Assembly: GCA_002359085.1 (NCBI GenBank)
Contig: DEQB01000055.1
Span: 1-7,016 of the forward strand
Length of the DNA: 7,016 nucleotides
From: Erysipelothrix sp. UBA3377
GTDB lineage: Bacteria; Bacillota_I; Bacilli_A; Erysipelotrichales; Erysipelotrichaceae
Reading direction: 5' to 3'
Numbering within the stretch: position 1 is the stretch's first letter; each line of letters opens with the position of its first letter. The notes beneath the pieces were generated by a model that did no database searches, had not been told where the DNA came from, and saw only the letters and a program-made list of their open reading frames with translations. The position numbers were made by a program, and so were the translations under genes. Positions 1-6,336 of the stretch are shown piece after piece.

Positions 1-450
1 GATGACTGATGTACTCTATATTAAGGTAAGAGAAAATCGTCGGGTCATGTCCAAAGCGTGTCATATCGCCATCGGTGTCGATTCTAAAGGATTTAAGACC
101 ATTTTAGGATTCATGATTAGTGACTCTGAAAACGAAGTTTCATGAACACATTTTATCAATCCATGATTTGTCGCGGACTGGGAAATGTAGAGATGGTTAT
201 CTCTGATGCACATCAAGGGCAAGTCAAAGCGATTCAAAAGAGTTATACAGAATCTGTTTGGCAAAGATATCAATTACACTTTTTGAGAAATGTAATGGAT
301 AAATTACCAAGGAAAAACACTCACGAAATTCGAGATGAAATCAAGATCCTATTCAGAATTACAGATATTGATGCCGCAAGGCTTTATAAAACAAAACTTA
401 TAGATCAACGTTCTGAGAAATATGAAAAGATGTATACACAAAATTATTGA
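1..450 (+). pseudogene. IS256/Mutator-family transposase remnant, frameshifted and truncated
   Basis: This is a broken DDE transposase of the IS256 (Transposase_mut) family. Reading from base 2, the frame gives a segment with TDVLYIKVRE and HIAIGVDSKG, typical of the region around the first catalytic Asp (codon 8-10). It hits TGA at 143-145. The homology continues in the next frame from about 145: a Q-S-M-I-x-R-G-L segment, then VISDAHQG (second catalytic Asp at 205-207), and WQRYQLHFLRNVMDKLPRKN, which is diagnostic of the family. Restoring one G to make TGG at 143-144 rejoins the halves as EVSWNTFYQS, so a single-base deletion explains the break. The frame stops at 448-450, before the family's E-R-L-N-x-E-I-R-R-R block with the catalytic Glu, which is absent. 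The N-terminal part lies outside the window. It is almost certainly inactive. It converges on rpsI. Confidence 0.88.
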
Positions 451-520
451 CACTACCATTAATTCTGCTTTGGTGCTACCTTATTACAACTTTATATTTA
501 TATAAACCTACATGTACATC

Positions 521-543
521 AAAAAAACCCACTGAATAGTGGG
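521..543 (-). terminator. Intrinsic terminator of the rplM-rpsI operon
   Basis: On the minus strand, CCCACT (543-538) pairs with AGTGGG (533-528) around a four-base loop and runs straight into seven U residues (527-521). It lies about 30 bases past the rpsI stop. The other strand also has a T-rich tail after the stem (CTTTGTTT), so it may also stop plus-strand transcripts coming from the transposase remnant. Confidence 0.9.
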
Positions 544-572
544 CTTTGTTTGTAAATTGATAATAAAACGAA

Positions 573-971
573 TTAACGTTTTGAGAATTGTGGCGCACGT
601 CTCGCACCGCGTAGACCATATTTTTTACGTTCTTTAGCACGTGGGTCACGGGTTAGGTAACCTGCAGTTTTAAGTAACGATCTATAATCTGGGGATGCAT
701 CAAGAAGTGCACGAGAGATTCCGTGACGGATCGCTCCCGCTTGACCTGTAAGTCCTCCACCGAATACGTTAACATTTACATCGAATGTTTCTTCTGTAGA
801 TGTTACTTCAAATGGTGAACGAACTGTCATTCTTAACAATTCACTTGGTAAATACTCATCAATAGGTTTTTTATTGATTGTAATTACACCTGTTCCAGGA
901 GTTAAATAAACACGAGCAACAGATGTCTTACGACGTCCAGTACCTAGATATACTAATTTATTTTGTGTCAT
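573..971 (-). CDS. rpsI: 30S ribosomal protein S9 (uS9)
   Basis: Small-subunit ribosomal protein S9, a head protein of the 30S subunit. The 132 residues match the usual bacterial length (about 130) from end to end. The N-terminus has the GTGRRKTSVARV signature (about residues 10-21), the middle has the glycine-rich FGGGLTGQAGAIRHGISRAL stretch (about 70-89), and the basic tail ends in the conserved QFSKR; in the family this tail reaches into the P site and contacts tRNA. The ATG at 969-971 is preceded by AGGAGG (981-976) at four bases, a rather short spacing. That ribosome binding site overlaps the rplM stop codon, and only eight bases separate the genes, so the two are co-transcribed and probably translationally coupled. 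An intrinsic terminator follows. Identity is certain. Confidence 0.98.
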   Translation of the reverse strand: MTQNKLVYLGTGRRKTSVARVYLTPGTGVITINKKPIDEYLPSELLRMTVRSPFEVTSTEETFDVNVNVFGGGLTGQAGAIRHGISRALLDASPDYRSLLKTAGYLTRDPRAKERKKYGLRGARRAPQFSKR

Positions 972-979
972 ATTTCCTC

Positions 980-1417
980 CTATCCTTTAACTACCAATTC
1001 TTTGGGTTGTTGCGCAGCATGTGGATGCTGATCGCCTTCATAAACAAATAAATGTTTACGTTGTTTGTCTCCTAATTTTGTATGTGGTAACATTCCGTGA
1101 ATTGCTTTTTCTACCCATTCAATGGTGTATTTTTCACGCATTTCTTTTGTTGAACGTGTACGCAATCCTCCCAGGTATCCTGAGTGTGAGTAATAGAATT
1201 TCTTAAACTCTTGATCACCACTTACAACAATTTTATCTGCATTAATTACAATTACATAATCACCTTCATCAACATTAGGTGTAAATGTTGGTTTGTGCTT
1301 TCCACGTAGTACGTGTGCTATTTCAGATGCAAGACGACCTAAAGTCTGTCCTGATCCATCAACAACGTACCAATCGCGCACAACATCATTTGGCTTCGTC
1401 ATAGTTGTTTGACGCAT
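980..1417 (-). CDS. rplM: 50S ribosomal protein L13 (uL13)
   Basis: Large-subunit protein L13, an early assembly protein that binds 23S rRNA. The product is 145 residues, the usual Firmicutes length. It opens with MRQTTMTKPN and carries the conserved WYVVDGSGQTLGRLAS (about 16-31), GDYVIVINADKI (about 53-64) and the HSGYLGGLRTR and GMLPHTKLGDKQRKHLFVY segments. The start is the ATG at 1415-1417: a strong AGGAGG lies at 1432-1427 with nine-base spacing, and the protein then begins exactly where family members do. The frame stays open to a TTG at 1438, but that would put the Shine-Dalgarno sequence inside the gene. It is the first gene of the rplM-rpsI operon, behind a strong promoter and a structured leader. 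Confidence 0.97.
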   Translation of the reverse strand: MRQTTMTKPNDVVRDWYVVDGSGQTLGRLASEIAHVLRGKHKPTFTPNVDEGDYVIVINADKIVVSGDQEFKKFYYSHSGYLGGLRTRSTKEMREKYTIEWVEKAIHGMLPHTKLGDKQRKHLFVYEGDQHPHAAQQPKELVVKG

Positions 1418-1435
1418 AATATTAATCCTCCTAAC

Positions 1436-1475
1436 CAAAAGTAGTTTCCGGGGCTACTATTGGCATAAGTGCCAT
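1436..1475 (-). ncRNA. Candidate L13 ribosomal-protein leader (5' UTR of rplM)
   Basis: The predicted transcript starts at about 1475 and immediately forms two compact hairpins before the rplM Shine-Dalgarno sequence. The first is TGGCA-CTTA-TGCCA (1474-1461). The second is AGTAG (1458-1454) with CTACT (1444-1440), enclosing a nine-base C/G/A-rich loop. Short structured leaders upstream of rplM are known in Firmicutes (Rfam L13 leader), where autoregulation by L13 is presumed. The hairpins are seen directly; assignment to the Rfam family rests on position and size, and no covariance model was run. Confidence 0.6.
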
Positions 1476-1480
1476 CTTTG

Positions 1481-1509
1481 ATTTTATGCTTTATGAGCGA
1501 AAAAGTCAA
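1481..1509 (-). promoter_or_regulatory. Sigma-A-type promoter of rplM-rpsI
   Basis: A -35 box TTGACT (1509-1504) and a -10 box TAAAAT (1486-1481) are separated by exactly 17 bases. A second overlapping TTGACT copy lies five bases upstream (1514-1509). The expected start is near 1475, at the foot of the leader hairpin. The promoter lies between truA and rplM, so the ribosomal pair can be expressed independently of the upstream genes, although no strong terminator separates truA from it. Confidence 0.82.
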
Positions 1510-1540
1510 GTCAAAACACCTATTTGCGCAATAATTCCCA

Positions 1541-2287
1541 TTATTCTTTATATTCTATATAATCAACCTGTTTTAAGTAAAGACCACAACCTGGCACGAT
1601 ATAAGGGATGCTTTGTTTATTCGGATTCATAAGTGCATCCTTAAGCACCTCTTTTGTTATCTTTCCTTCAAGTGTGGCGATCGCACTTCCAACGAGAACA
1701 CGAATCATATGTCTCAAAAAACCATCGCCTTTAATTATGACTGAAATCTGTTGATTGACTACTTTCAATTCAATTTCTTCAATATTTCTCACTTGATTCT
1801 CTAAGGTCTCAAGGGGTGTTTTATTAAAAGAAGTGAAATCATGACAACCCATAAATATATTTAAAATGCTTCGAAATGCATCAATATCAACAGGCCTGTT
1901 GTATTGATAGACATAATTTCTATTAAAGACATCATACGCCCCCACATTTAATTTATAAACATAAGTTTTCGAAACTGCATCAAAGCGAGCATGAAAGGTA
2001 TCATGGGTTTGTGTGACATTCAAAATATGAATATCATTGGGTAATTGACCATTTAAAGCTTTGATCCAATCCTGCTCATTTAAATTCAAAGTTGAATCAA
2101 AATGAAATACCTGATTGAGGGCATGAACACCTGTATCCGTTCTTCCTGAAGCCATAATTGTCACTTCATTTTTATGCATGCTACTGAGAACTTTTTCAAT
2201 CTCAAATTGGACAGTTCTGGTATCAGGTTGAATTTGCCAACCTAAAAATCCACTACCATCATACATAACATCAACCTTATAGCGCAT
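1541..2287 (-). CDS. truA: tRNA pseudouridine(38-40) synthase TruA
   Basis: TruA converts uridines 38-40 in the anticodon stem-loop of many tRNAs to pseudouridine. The protein has 248 residues, the usual length. It starts with the family pattern RYKVDVMYDGSGFLGWQ and has the catalytic motif SGRTDTGVHA (47-56) with nucleophile Asp51. FHARF (98-102) and GFLRHMIRVLVG (189-200) match the second half of the fold and the RNA-binding cleft. The ATG at 2287-2285 abuts the ecfT stop (TAAATG, no gap) and has no good Shine-Dalgarno sequence, so translation probably depends on coupling to ecfT. The next gene, rplM, has its own promoter. The neighbourhood ecfT-truA-rplM-rpsI is the standard Firmicutes order. 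Confidence 0.97.
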   Translation of the reverse strand: MRYKVDVMYDGSGFLGWQIQPDTRTVQFEIEKVLSSMHKNEVTIMASGRTDTGVHALNQVFHFDSTLNLNEQDWIKALNGQLPNDIHILNVTQTHDTFHARFDAVSKTYVYKLNVGAYDVFNRNYVYQYNRPVDIDAFRSILNIFMGCHDFTSFNKTPLETLENQVRNIEEIELKVVNQQISVIIKGDGFLRHMIRVLVGSAIATLEGKITKEVLKDALMNPNKQSIPYIVPGCGLYLKQVDYIEYKE

Positions 2288-3103
2288 TTAAATCACAAGA
2301 ACCCTTCCCACATAGAACGTCACAAAACACATTGCGATACTCATTAAAAGTATGAGAATATCACTTGTCGTAATTTTTAATTGTTTATATCGCGTACGCT
2401 CTTTTCCAGGAGCATAACCCCTGGCTTCCATCGCATCCGCCAGATCCTCTGCACGATGATAAGCAGATACAAATAGTGGAATAATCAAAGAAACAATACC
2501 CACAATTTTTTCCTTAAGTTTACCTTCATCAAAATCCACACCACGACTCGCTTGTGCATTCATAATGCGTTGGGTATCCTCGATCAACGTTGGGATAAAT
2601 CGCAAGGCTATCGATATCATCATCGCAATTTCATGAGATGGAACACCAATTTTCTTAAAAGGACTCAACAAATCCTCAATACCCAAGGTCAAATCTAAAG
2701 GCGCGGTAGTGGCCGTTAACAGTGTTGTAATCATAATCATCAACATCAATCTAAATATAATGAACAATGTATTTATAATAGCGTCACTGTAGATTTTAAA
2801 TGAACCAATCGTTAAAAGCACCGTTCCTGTTTTAAATGAGAAAATATTAATAACAAATAAAAATACCATCATGAATATCATGGGCTTCATAGATTTCACA
2901 ACATACATAATTGTTAATTTAGCCGATAAGATGCCCATTAACAAAACCGCAAATATTACGCCATAGGCGAGAAATGCATTGTCTCCACCAACCATAAATA
3001 CAGAGACCATCAAGAAAACCATGGATATAATTTTGATTCTAGGATCTAATTTATGAATCAATGAGTTCAGCGGCAAATAACGACCCAAAGCAATGTTTTT
3101 CAT
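2288..3103 (-). CDS. ecfT: ECF transporter transmembrane component EcfT
   Basis: EcfT is the membrane scaffold of energy-coupling factor transporters. It joins the two EcfA ATPases to exchangeable S components that bind vitamins or metals. The 271 residues match the family length. The N-terminus G-R-Y-L-P-x-x-S-x-x-H-x-L-D-P-R is typical, followed by hydrophobic segments at roughly 24-60, 66-90, 105-130 and 245-268. A cytoplasmic coupling region holds the two Arg motifs that grip the ATPases: ASRG (185-188) and EARG (226-229). The ATG overlaps the ecfA2 stop in an ATGA (3103-3100), with a GAGGGGG ribosome site just upstream inside ecfA2. No S component gene is adjacent, which fits a shared group II module. 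Confidence 0.96.
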   Translation of the reverse strand: MKNIALGRYLPLNSLIHKLDPRIKIISMVFLMVSVFMVGGDNAFLAYGVIFAVLLMGILSAKLTIMYVVKSMKPMIFMMVFLFVINIFSFKTGTVLLTIGSFKIYSDAIINTLFIIFRLMLMIMITTLLTATTAPLDLTLGIEDLLSPFKKIGVPSHEIAMMISIALRFIPTLIEDTQRIMNAQASRGVDFDEGKLKEKIVGIVSLIIPLFVSAYHRAEDLADAMEARGYAPGKERTRYKQLKITTSDILILLMSIAMCFVTFYVGRVLVI

Positions 3104-3951
3104 CGTTTTACCCCCTCAATCAAAATGTCTACCAATGTATCCAAATCAGTTTCAACTGGGATATCAAATCCTTGTTTTGTTAATAAATCATGCAGCTGTA
3201 GAATCAAAGGTTTTACAATATCCAATGAATTTAAAAGGTCCGTATTCTGAAAAAAACATTTGGTATCACCTTCAAAAATAATCTTACCTTGATCCATTAC
3301 GATCACATGTTCACAATACGTTAATACATGCTCCATATCATGGGTAACCATCACAATTGTATTGTTGAGTTTTTGATTCAATGTTTCAAAAATACCCATC
3401 ATATCTTTGGAACCCTGTGGATCCAAACCAGCAGTGGGTTCATCTAAAACAATCAAATCAGGATTGGTCGCAAGCACACCAGCTATAGCAACACGTCTTT
3501 TCTGTCCACCTGATAAATTTAAAGGAGAACGCTCCCATAATGTTTCTTCTATGCCAACAAGATTTAAAGCTTCCTCTACATTTCTCTTAAGCGTAGTTTC
3601 ATCAATACCAAAGTTAAGGGGACCAAAGCTTACATCTTTATAAATTGTGTCATCAAATAATTGCATTTCAGGAAACTGAAAAACAAACCCAACACGTTGA
3701 CGTAAGGCTTTAAGACCTTTAGGCTTTTCACCTGCAACAATCGTATGGTCGTAAACATGAACTTTACCCGCAGTTGGCTGTAACAACCCATTTAAATGTT
3801 GAACCATGGTACTTTTACCACTTCCTGTGGCACCAACAATAGCAGTCAGCTTCCCTTCAGGAATATGCGTGTTAATATCTTTCAATGCTTCAAATGCAAA
3901 GGGTGAATTTGGACTATAAGTATAGTCTACTTTTTCGAAGCGTACTGCCAT
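3100..3951 (-). CDS. ecfA2: ECF transporter ATP-binding protein EcfA2
   Basis: One of the two ATPase subunits that power the ECF transporter on the cytoplasmic face. The 283 residues contain Walker A GATGSGKST (40-48), a Q-loop at Gln92, the signature LSGGQ (146-150), Walker B LIVLDE (166-171) with catalytic Glu171, and the switch His204 in VTHDM. All key residues are present. The EcfA2 assignment follows from gene order (second of the pair, just before ecfT) and the N-terminal pattern VDYTY-x5-PFAFEALKDIN seen in EcfA2 proteins. The ATG at 3951 lies inside the end of ecfA1, giving a 25-base overlap in another frame, and the gene ends in the four-base overlap with ecfT. Translation is probably coupled on both sides. 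Confidence 0.96.
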   Translation of the reverse strand: MAVRFEKVDYTYSPNSPFAFEALKDINTHIPEGKLTAIVGATGSGKSTMVQHLNGLLQPTAGKVHVYDHTIVAGEKPKGLKALRQRVGFVFQFPEMQLFDDTIYKDVSFGPLNFGIDETTLKRNVEEALNLVGIEETLWERSPLNLSGGQKRRVAIAGVLATNPDLIVLDEPTAGLDPQGSKDMMGIFETLNQKLNNTIVMVTHDMEHVLTYCEHVIVMDQGKIIFEGDTKCFFQNTDLLNSLDIVKPLILQLHDLLTKQGFDIPVETDLDTLVDILIEGVKR

Positions 3952-4763
3952 AATGTATTCACCATCCCTTTCACATCAAAGGGTGTTTTTAAGTCAACAC
4001 CTTTTTCTTTCATTGCCAAATAAAATTTCACATTAAATGGAATATCCAAACCAATTTCAGTCAGTTCATCAATGCGCACCAAGATATCTTCTGGCTTGCC
4101 TTCCATATAAACTTTACCTTGATTCATTACAATAATATAATCACTGATAATCACTTCTTCAATATCGTGTGTAATTGAAAGAATTGTCATTTCACGACTT
4201 TCATGTAATTCATGTACCAAGTCATTAACTTCTTTACGCCCTTTTGGATCCAACATACTGGTAGCTTCATCCAAAATTAAAACTTCTGGTTTCATCGATA
4301 ATACACCCGCAATGGCGACCCTTTGTTTTTGACCCCCAGAAAGTTTGGTAGGTTCATGATCTAAATAATCTTGCATGCGTACACGTTTTGCGTAAGCCTC
4401 AATAATCGCATCCATTTCTTCAGGTTCAAATTGTCTGTTTTCCAACCCAAAAGCCATATCGTCTCTCACCGTTGAACCAATAAATTGATTGTCAGGATTT
4501 TGAAAAACGATCGCCAATTTTCTTCGAATATCATATACATTTTCCAAAGAAAGTGTTTGATTCTCAATAATAATTTCACCACTGGTTACTTCCATTAAAC
4601 CAATGAGCAGTTTGGCCAAAGTACTTTTACCACTACCATTATGTCCAATGATGGAAACATAGTCACCCTTTTGGATGCTTAAAGAAACGCCATCCAATGC
4701 GTTTACTTTTCCGTCGTACGAGAATACTAAATCTTTAATTTCTATTTGTTTCAAATCTATCAC
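3927..4763 (-). CDS. ecfA1: ECF transporter ATP-binding protein EcfA1
   Basis: Partner ATPase of EcfA2; the two form the heterodimeric motor of the ECF transporter. With the longest start there are 278 residues: Walker A GHNGSGKST (40-48), Q-loop Gln88, signature LSGGQ (141-145), Walker B VLILDE (161-166) with catalytic Glu166, and switch His199. The frame opens with GTG (4763-4761), which overlaps the pepT stop in GTGA. The only Shine-Dalgarno-like sequence, GGAG (4766-4763), touches that GTG, whereas it sits eight bases before a TTG at 4754-4752, which would give a 275-residue protein beginning MKQIEIKDL. The real start may therefore be 4754. The 3' end overlaps ecfA2 by 25 bases. Function is certain; the start is not. 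Confidence 0.95.
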   Translation of the reverse strand: MIDLKQIEIKDLVFSYDGKVNALDGVSLSIQKGDYVSIIGHNGSGKSTLAKLLIGLMEVTSGEIIIENQTLSLENVYDIRRKLAIVFQNPDNQFIGSTVRDDMAFGLENRQFEPEEMDAIIEAYAKRVRMQDYLDHEPTKLSGGQKQRVAIAGVLSMKPEVLILDEATSMLDPKGRKEVNDLVHELHESREMTILSITHDIEEVIISDYIIVMNQGKVYMEGKPEDILVRIDELTEIGLDIPFNVKFYLAMKEKGVDLKTPFDVKGMVNTLWQYASKK

Positions 4764-5983
4764 TCCGCTAATAATCGGGCAATCTCAACCAAGGTCTTTG
4801 TGGAAAGCACCATCGTCTCAATTACCGCATATTCATGTTTACCATGGAAATTCTCCCCACCTGTAAAAAGATTGGGCGTTGGGAGTCCCATAAAGGACAG
4901 GCGACTACCATCTGTTCCACCCCTTACAGGTGATATAGATGGGGTCATACCCAAGTTCTCAATGGCTGTTTTCGCCAACTCTATAACTTCCATATGATCT
5001 TCTAATATTTCTTTCATATTATAATATGAATCTTGCATCTCTAAGTTAACACTATTTTCACCATAATTACCATTCATTTGCGTTGTAATAGTCTCTAGAT
5101 ACGCCTTTTTAGATTCAAATTCATTGCGATCATGATCTCGGATAATGAGTTCAACTTCTGCATCTTCAATGGAACCCTTAATATCTGTTACCAAATAGAA
5201 GCCTTCATATCCTTGAGTGTGTTCAGGTCTTTGGTCTTCAGGTAATTGATTTACAAAATCTAAAGCCATTAAACTGGCATTGATTAAGGTGTCCTTTGCG
5301 GTTCCAGGGTGTACACTTACACCTTTGAAAGTTACTTTAGCATACGCCGCATTGAACGTTTCATATTCCAACTCCCCTTCGGGACCACCATCAATGGTAA
5401 ACGCAAACTCAGCATCAAAAGCATCAACATCAAAAGAACTCGCACCCGTACCAATTTCTTCATCAATTGTGAAGGCAATTCTAATGGCACCATGCTTAAT
5501 TTCCGGATGATCCAATAAATACTCAACTGCAGTTAGAATATTCGCAATACCCGCTTTATTATCAGCCCCAAGCAAAGTAAGCCCATCTGTTACCACCAAA
5601 GTCTTACCAACATGGTTCTTAAGGTTTGGGAAATCCGAAACACGTGTAACGATATTGTGTGCTTCATTTAAAACAATATCCTCACCATTATAGTTTTCAA
5701 TAATTAAAGGATTCACATTAACAGCGTTAAAATCTGCCGTATCCATATGCGCAATCAAACCAAAAGTTGGTACTGCTTTATCTGCATTAGAAGGCAAGGT
5801 TGCGGTAACAATACCCACCTTACTCATTTCAACATTTTCCAATCCCAACGCTTTACACTCTTCCAATAAAATTTGTGCTAAATCAAATTGGTTTTGAGTT
5901 GAAGGTATCGTATCAGAATACGCATTTGAACGTGTATTAATTTTTGTATAACGAACCAAACGTTCGATTAGTTTATCTCTCAT
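4760..5983 (-). CDS. pepT: Peptidase T (tripeptide aminopeptidase)
   Basis: PepT is a cytoplasmic dinuclear zinc aminopeptidase of the M20B family that releases the N-terminal residue of tripeptides. From the chosen start it has 407 residues, the normal length. The metal site is complete: His79 and Asp81 in AHMD, bridging Asp141 in LLGADNKAG, Glu175/Glu176 in DEEIGTGA, Asp198 in TIDGG, and His380 in NFHGKHE. The dimerization-domain motif HPGTAK (225-230) and RGGTDG (354-359) are also present. The start is the ATG at 5983-5981 because AGAGGT precedes it by six bases and the product opens MRDKLIERLVRY like its relatives. The frame extends to an ATG at 6001, but that codon coincides with the predicted transcription start. 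It heads the ECF run, overlapping ecfA1 by up to four bases. Confidence 0.96.
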   Translation of the reverse strand: MRDKLIERLVRYTKINTRSNAYSDTIPSTQNQFDLAQILLEECKALGLENVEMSKVGIVTATLPSNADKAVPTFGLIAHMDTADFNAVNVNPLIIENYNGEDIVLNEAHNIVTRVSDFPNLKNHVGKTLVVTDGLTLLGADNKAGIANILTAVEYLLDHPEIKHGAIRIAFTIDEEIGTGASSFDVDAFDAEFAFTIDGGPEGELEYETFNAAYAKVTFKGVSVHPGTAKDTLINASLMALDFVNQLPEDQRPEHTQGYEGFYLVTDIKGSIEDAEVELIIRDHDRNEFESKKAYLETITTQMNGNYGENSVNLEMQDSYYNMKEILEDHMEVIELAKTAIENLGMTPSISPVRGGTDGSRLSFMGLPTPNLFTGGENFHGKHEYAVIETMVLSTKTLVEIARLLAE

Positions 5984-6008
5984 CAAATGACCTCTTTTCA
6001 TCCTAGTT

Positions 6009-6036
6009 ATTATAACAAATTACCCATCAATATAAA
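6009..6036 (-). promoter_or_regulatory. Promoter of pepT-ecfA1-ecfA2-ecfT-truA
   Basis: A perfect -10 TATAAT (6014-6009) has the extended -10 element TG one base upstream (TGT at 6017-6015). A weaker -35-like TTTATA (6036-6031; four of six consensus bases) is 16 bases away. Transcription should begin near 6003-6001, giving a leader of about 19 bases that carries the pepT ribosome site. It follows closely after the terminator of the small upstream gene. Confidence 0.78.
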
Positions 6037-6040
6037 ACTC

Positions 6041-6063
6041 AAAAAAAGAGCGATAACGCTCTT
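6041..6063 (-). terminator. Intrinsic terminator after the 59-residue membrane protein gene
   Basis: On the minus strand, AAGAGCG (6063-6057), loop TTAT, and CGCTCTT (6052-6046) form a seven-base-pair stem ending in a run of seven Ts (6047-6041). It begins seven bases after the stop codon at 6070 and ends five bases before the pepT -35 region, so it isolates the pepT transcription unit from upstream genes. Confidence 0.92.
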
Positions 6064-6069
6064 AATTTG

Positions 6070-6249
6070 CTACTCTTCTGTACCATCCAGAATCGCTTCA
6101 GATAGCTCCTCAACCGTTTCTTCTGCGGTCTCACTGAGTTCATCTAAAGCTTCCAAAGTACGATCAACTGCCTTCTTATTATTTCGCATATAAACAGCCG
6201 CCGCACCCACTGCACTGGCTAAAATTGCCAAGGGAATAATTCTTTTCAT
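6070..6249 (-). CDS. Small single-pass membrane protein, 59 residues, function unknown
   Basis: A short gene I do not recognise by name. It starts at ATG 6249-6247 behind a plausible ribosome site (AGAGGCGG, about eight bases upstream) and ends with TAG at 6072-6070, right before a strong terminator; this framing supports a real gene. Residues 1-3 are MKR, followed by an uncharged Ala/Val/Ile-rich stretch (4-21), fitting a transmembrane helix or uncleaved signal anchor. Then comes a basic patch MRNNKK (21-26), and the last 30 residues are strongly acidic with leucines spaced in a helical pattern (TLEALDELSETAEETVEELS), likely amphipathic or coiled-coil. The charge pattern suggests the tail is cytoplasmic. 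It superficially resembles small YtxH-like membrane proteins, but the match is one of style only. Confidence 0.75.
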   Translation of the reverse strand: MKRIIPLAILASAVGAAAVYMRNNKKAVDRTLEALDELSETAEETVEELSEAILDGTEE

Positions 6250-6275
6250 AAAGTCCGCCTCTCTTTCTTAATATC

Positions 6276-6284
6276 ATTTTAACA
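6276..6284 (-). promoter_or_regulatory. Possible extended -10 promoter of the 59-residue protein gene
   Basis: TAAAAT (6281-6276) is preceded by TG plus one base (6284-6282), an extended -10 arrangement. No convincing -35 box lies 16-18 bases upstream. It sits about 27 bases before the ATG. Since no terminator is visible after the PTS gene, the small gene could also be read from upstream. Confidence 0.45.
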
Positions 6285-6336
6285 CATAACACCAATGAAG
6301 TGTATTCACAACATCCAATTATCACATTAATTTTAC

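Noticed and set aside
61..273. Minus-strand 70-residue open frame
   Set aside because: It is the antisense shadow of the transposase remnant, whose plus-strand homology is clear.
491..520. AT-rich near-palindromes (TTTATAT/ATATAAA, TACATGTA) as an insertion-sequence end
   Set aside because: They are short and imperfect, with no partner repeat in the window to confirm an IS terminus.
1418..1438. Seven-codon N-terminal extension of rplM to a TTG
   Set aside because: The extension would contain the AGGAGG ribosome site, lacks its own, and is not found in L13 proteins.
1530..1545. AATAAT/ATTATT inverted repeat around the truA stop as a truA terminator
   Set aside because: The stem is only A-T pairs and lacks a following U-run on the minus strand, so it is unlikely to terminate; truA transcripts may continue into rplM.
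5984..6001. Six-codon N-terminal extension of pepT to the ATG at 6001
   Set aside because: It lies at the predicted transcription start, would contain the AGAGGT ribosome site, and extends past the family N-terminus.
5987..6193. Plus-strand 68-residue open frame
   Set aside because: It overlaps the pepT promoter, the terminator and the small membrane protein gene on the other strand, and has no recognizable protein features.
6285..6310. Imperfect inverted repeat ACAC...GTGT as a PTS terminator or operator
   Set aside because: Only four contiguous bases pair around a seven-base loop, and no U-run follows.
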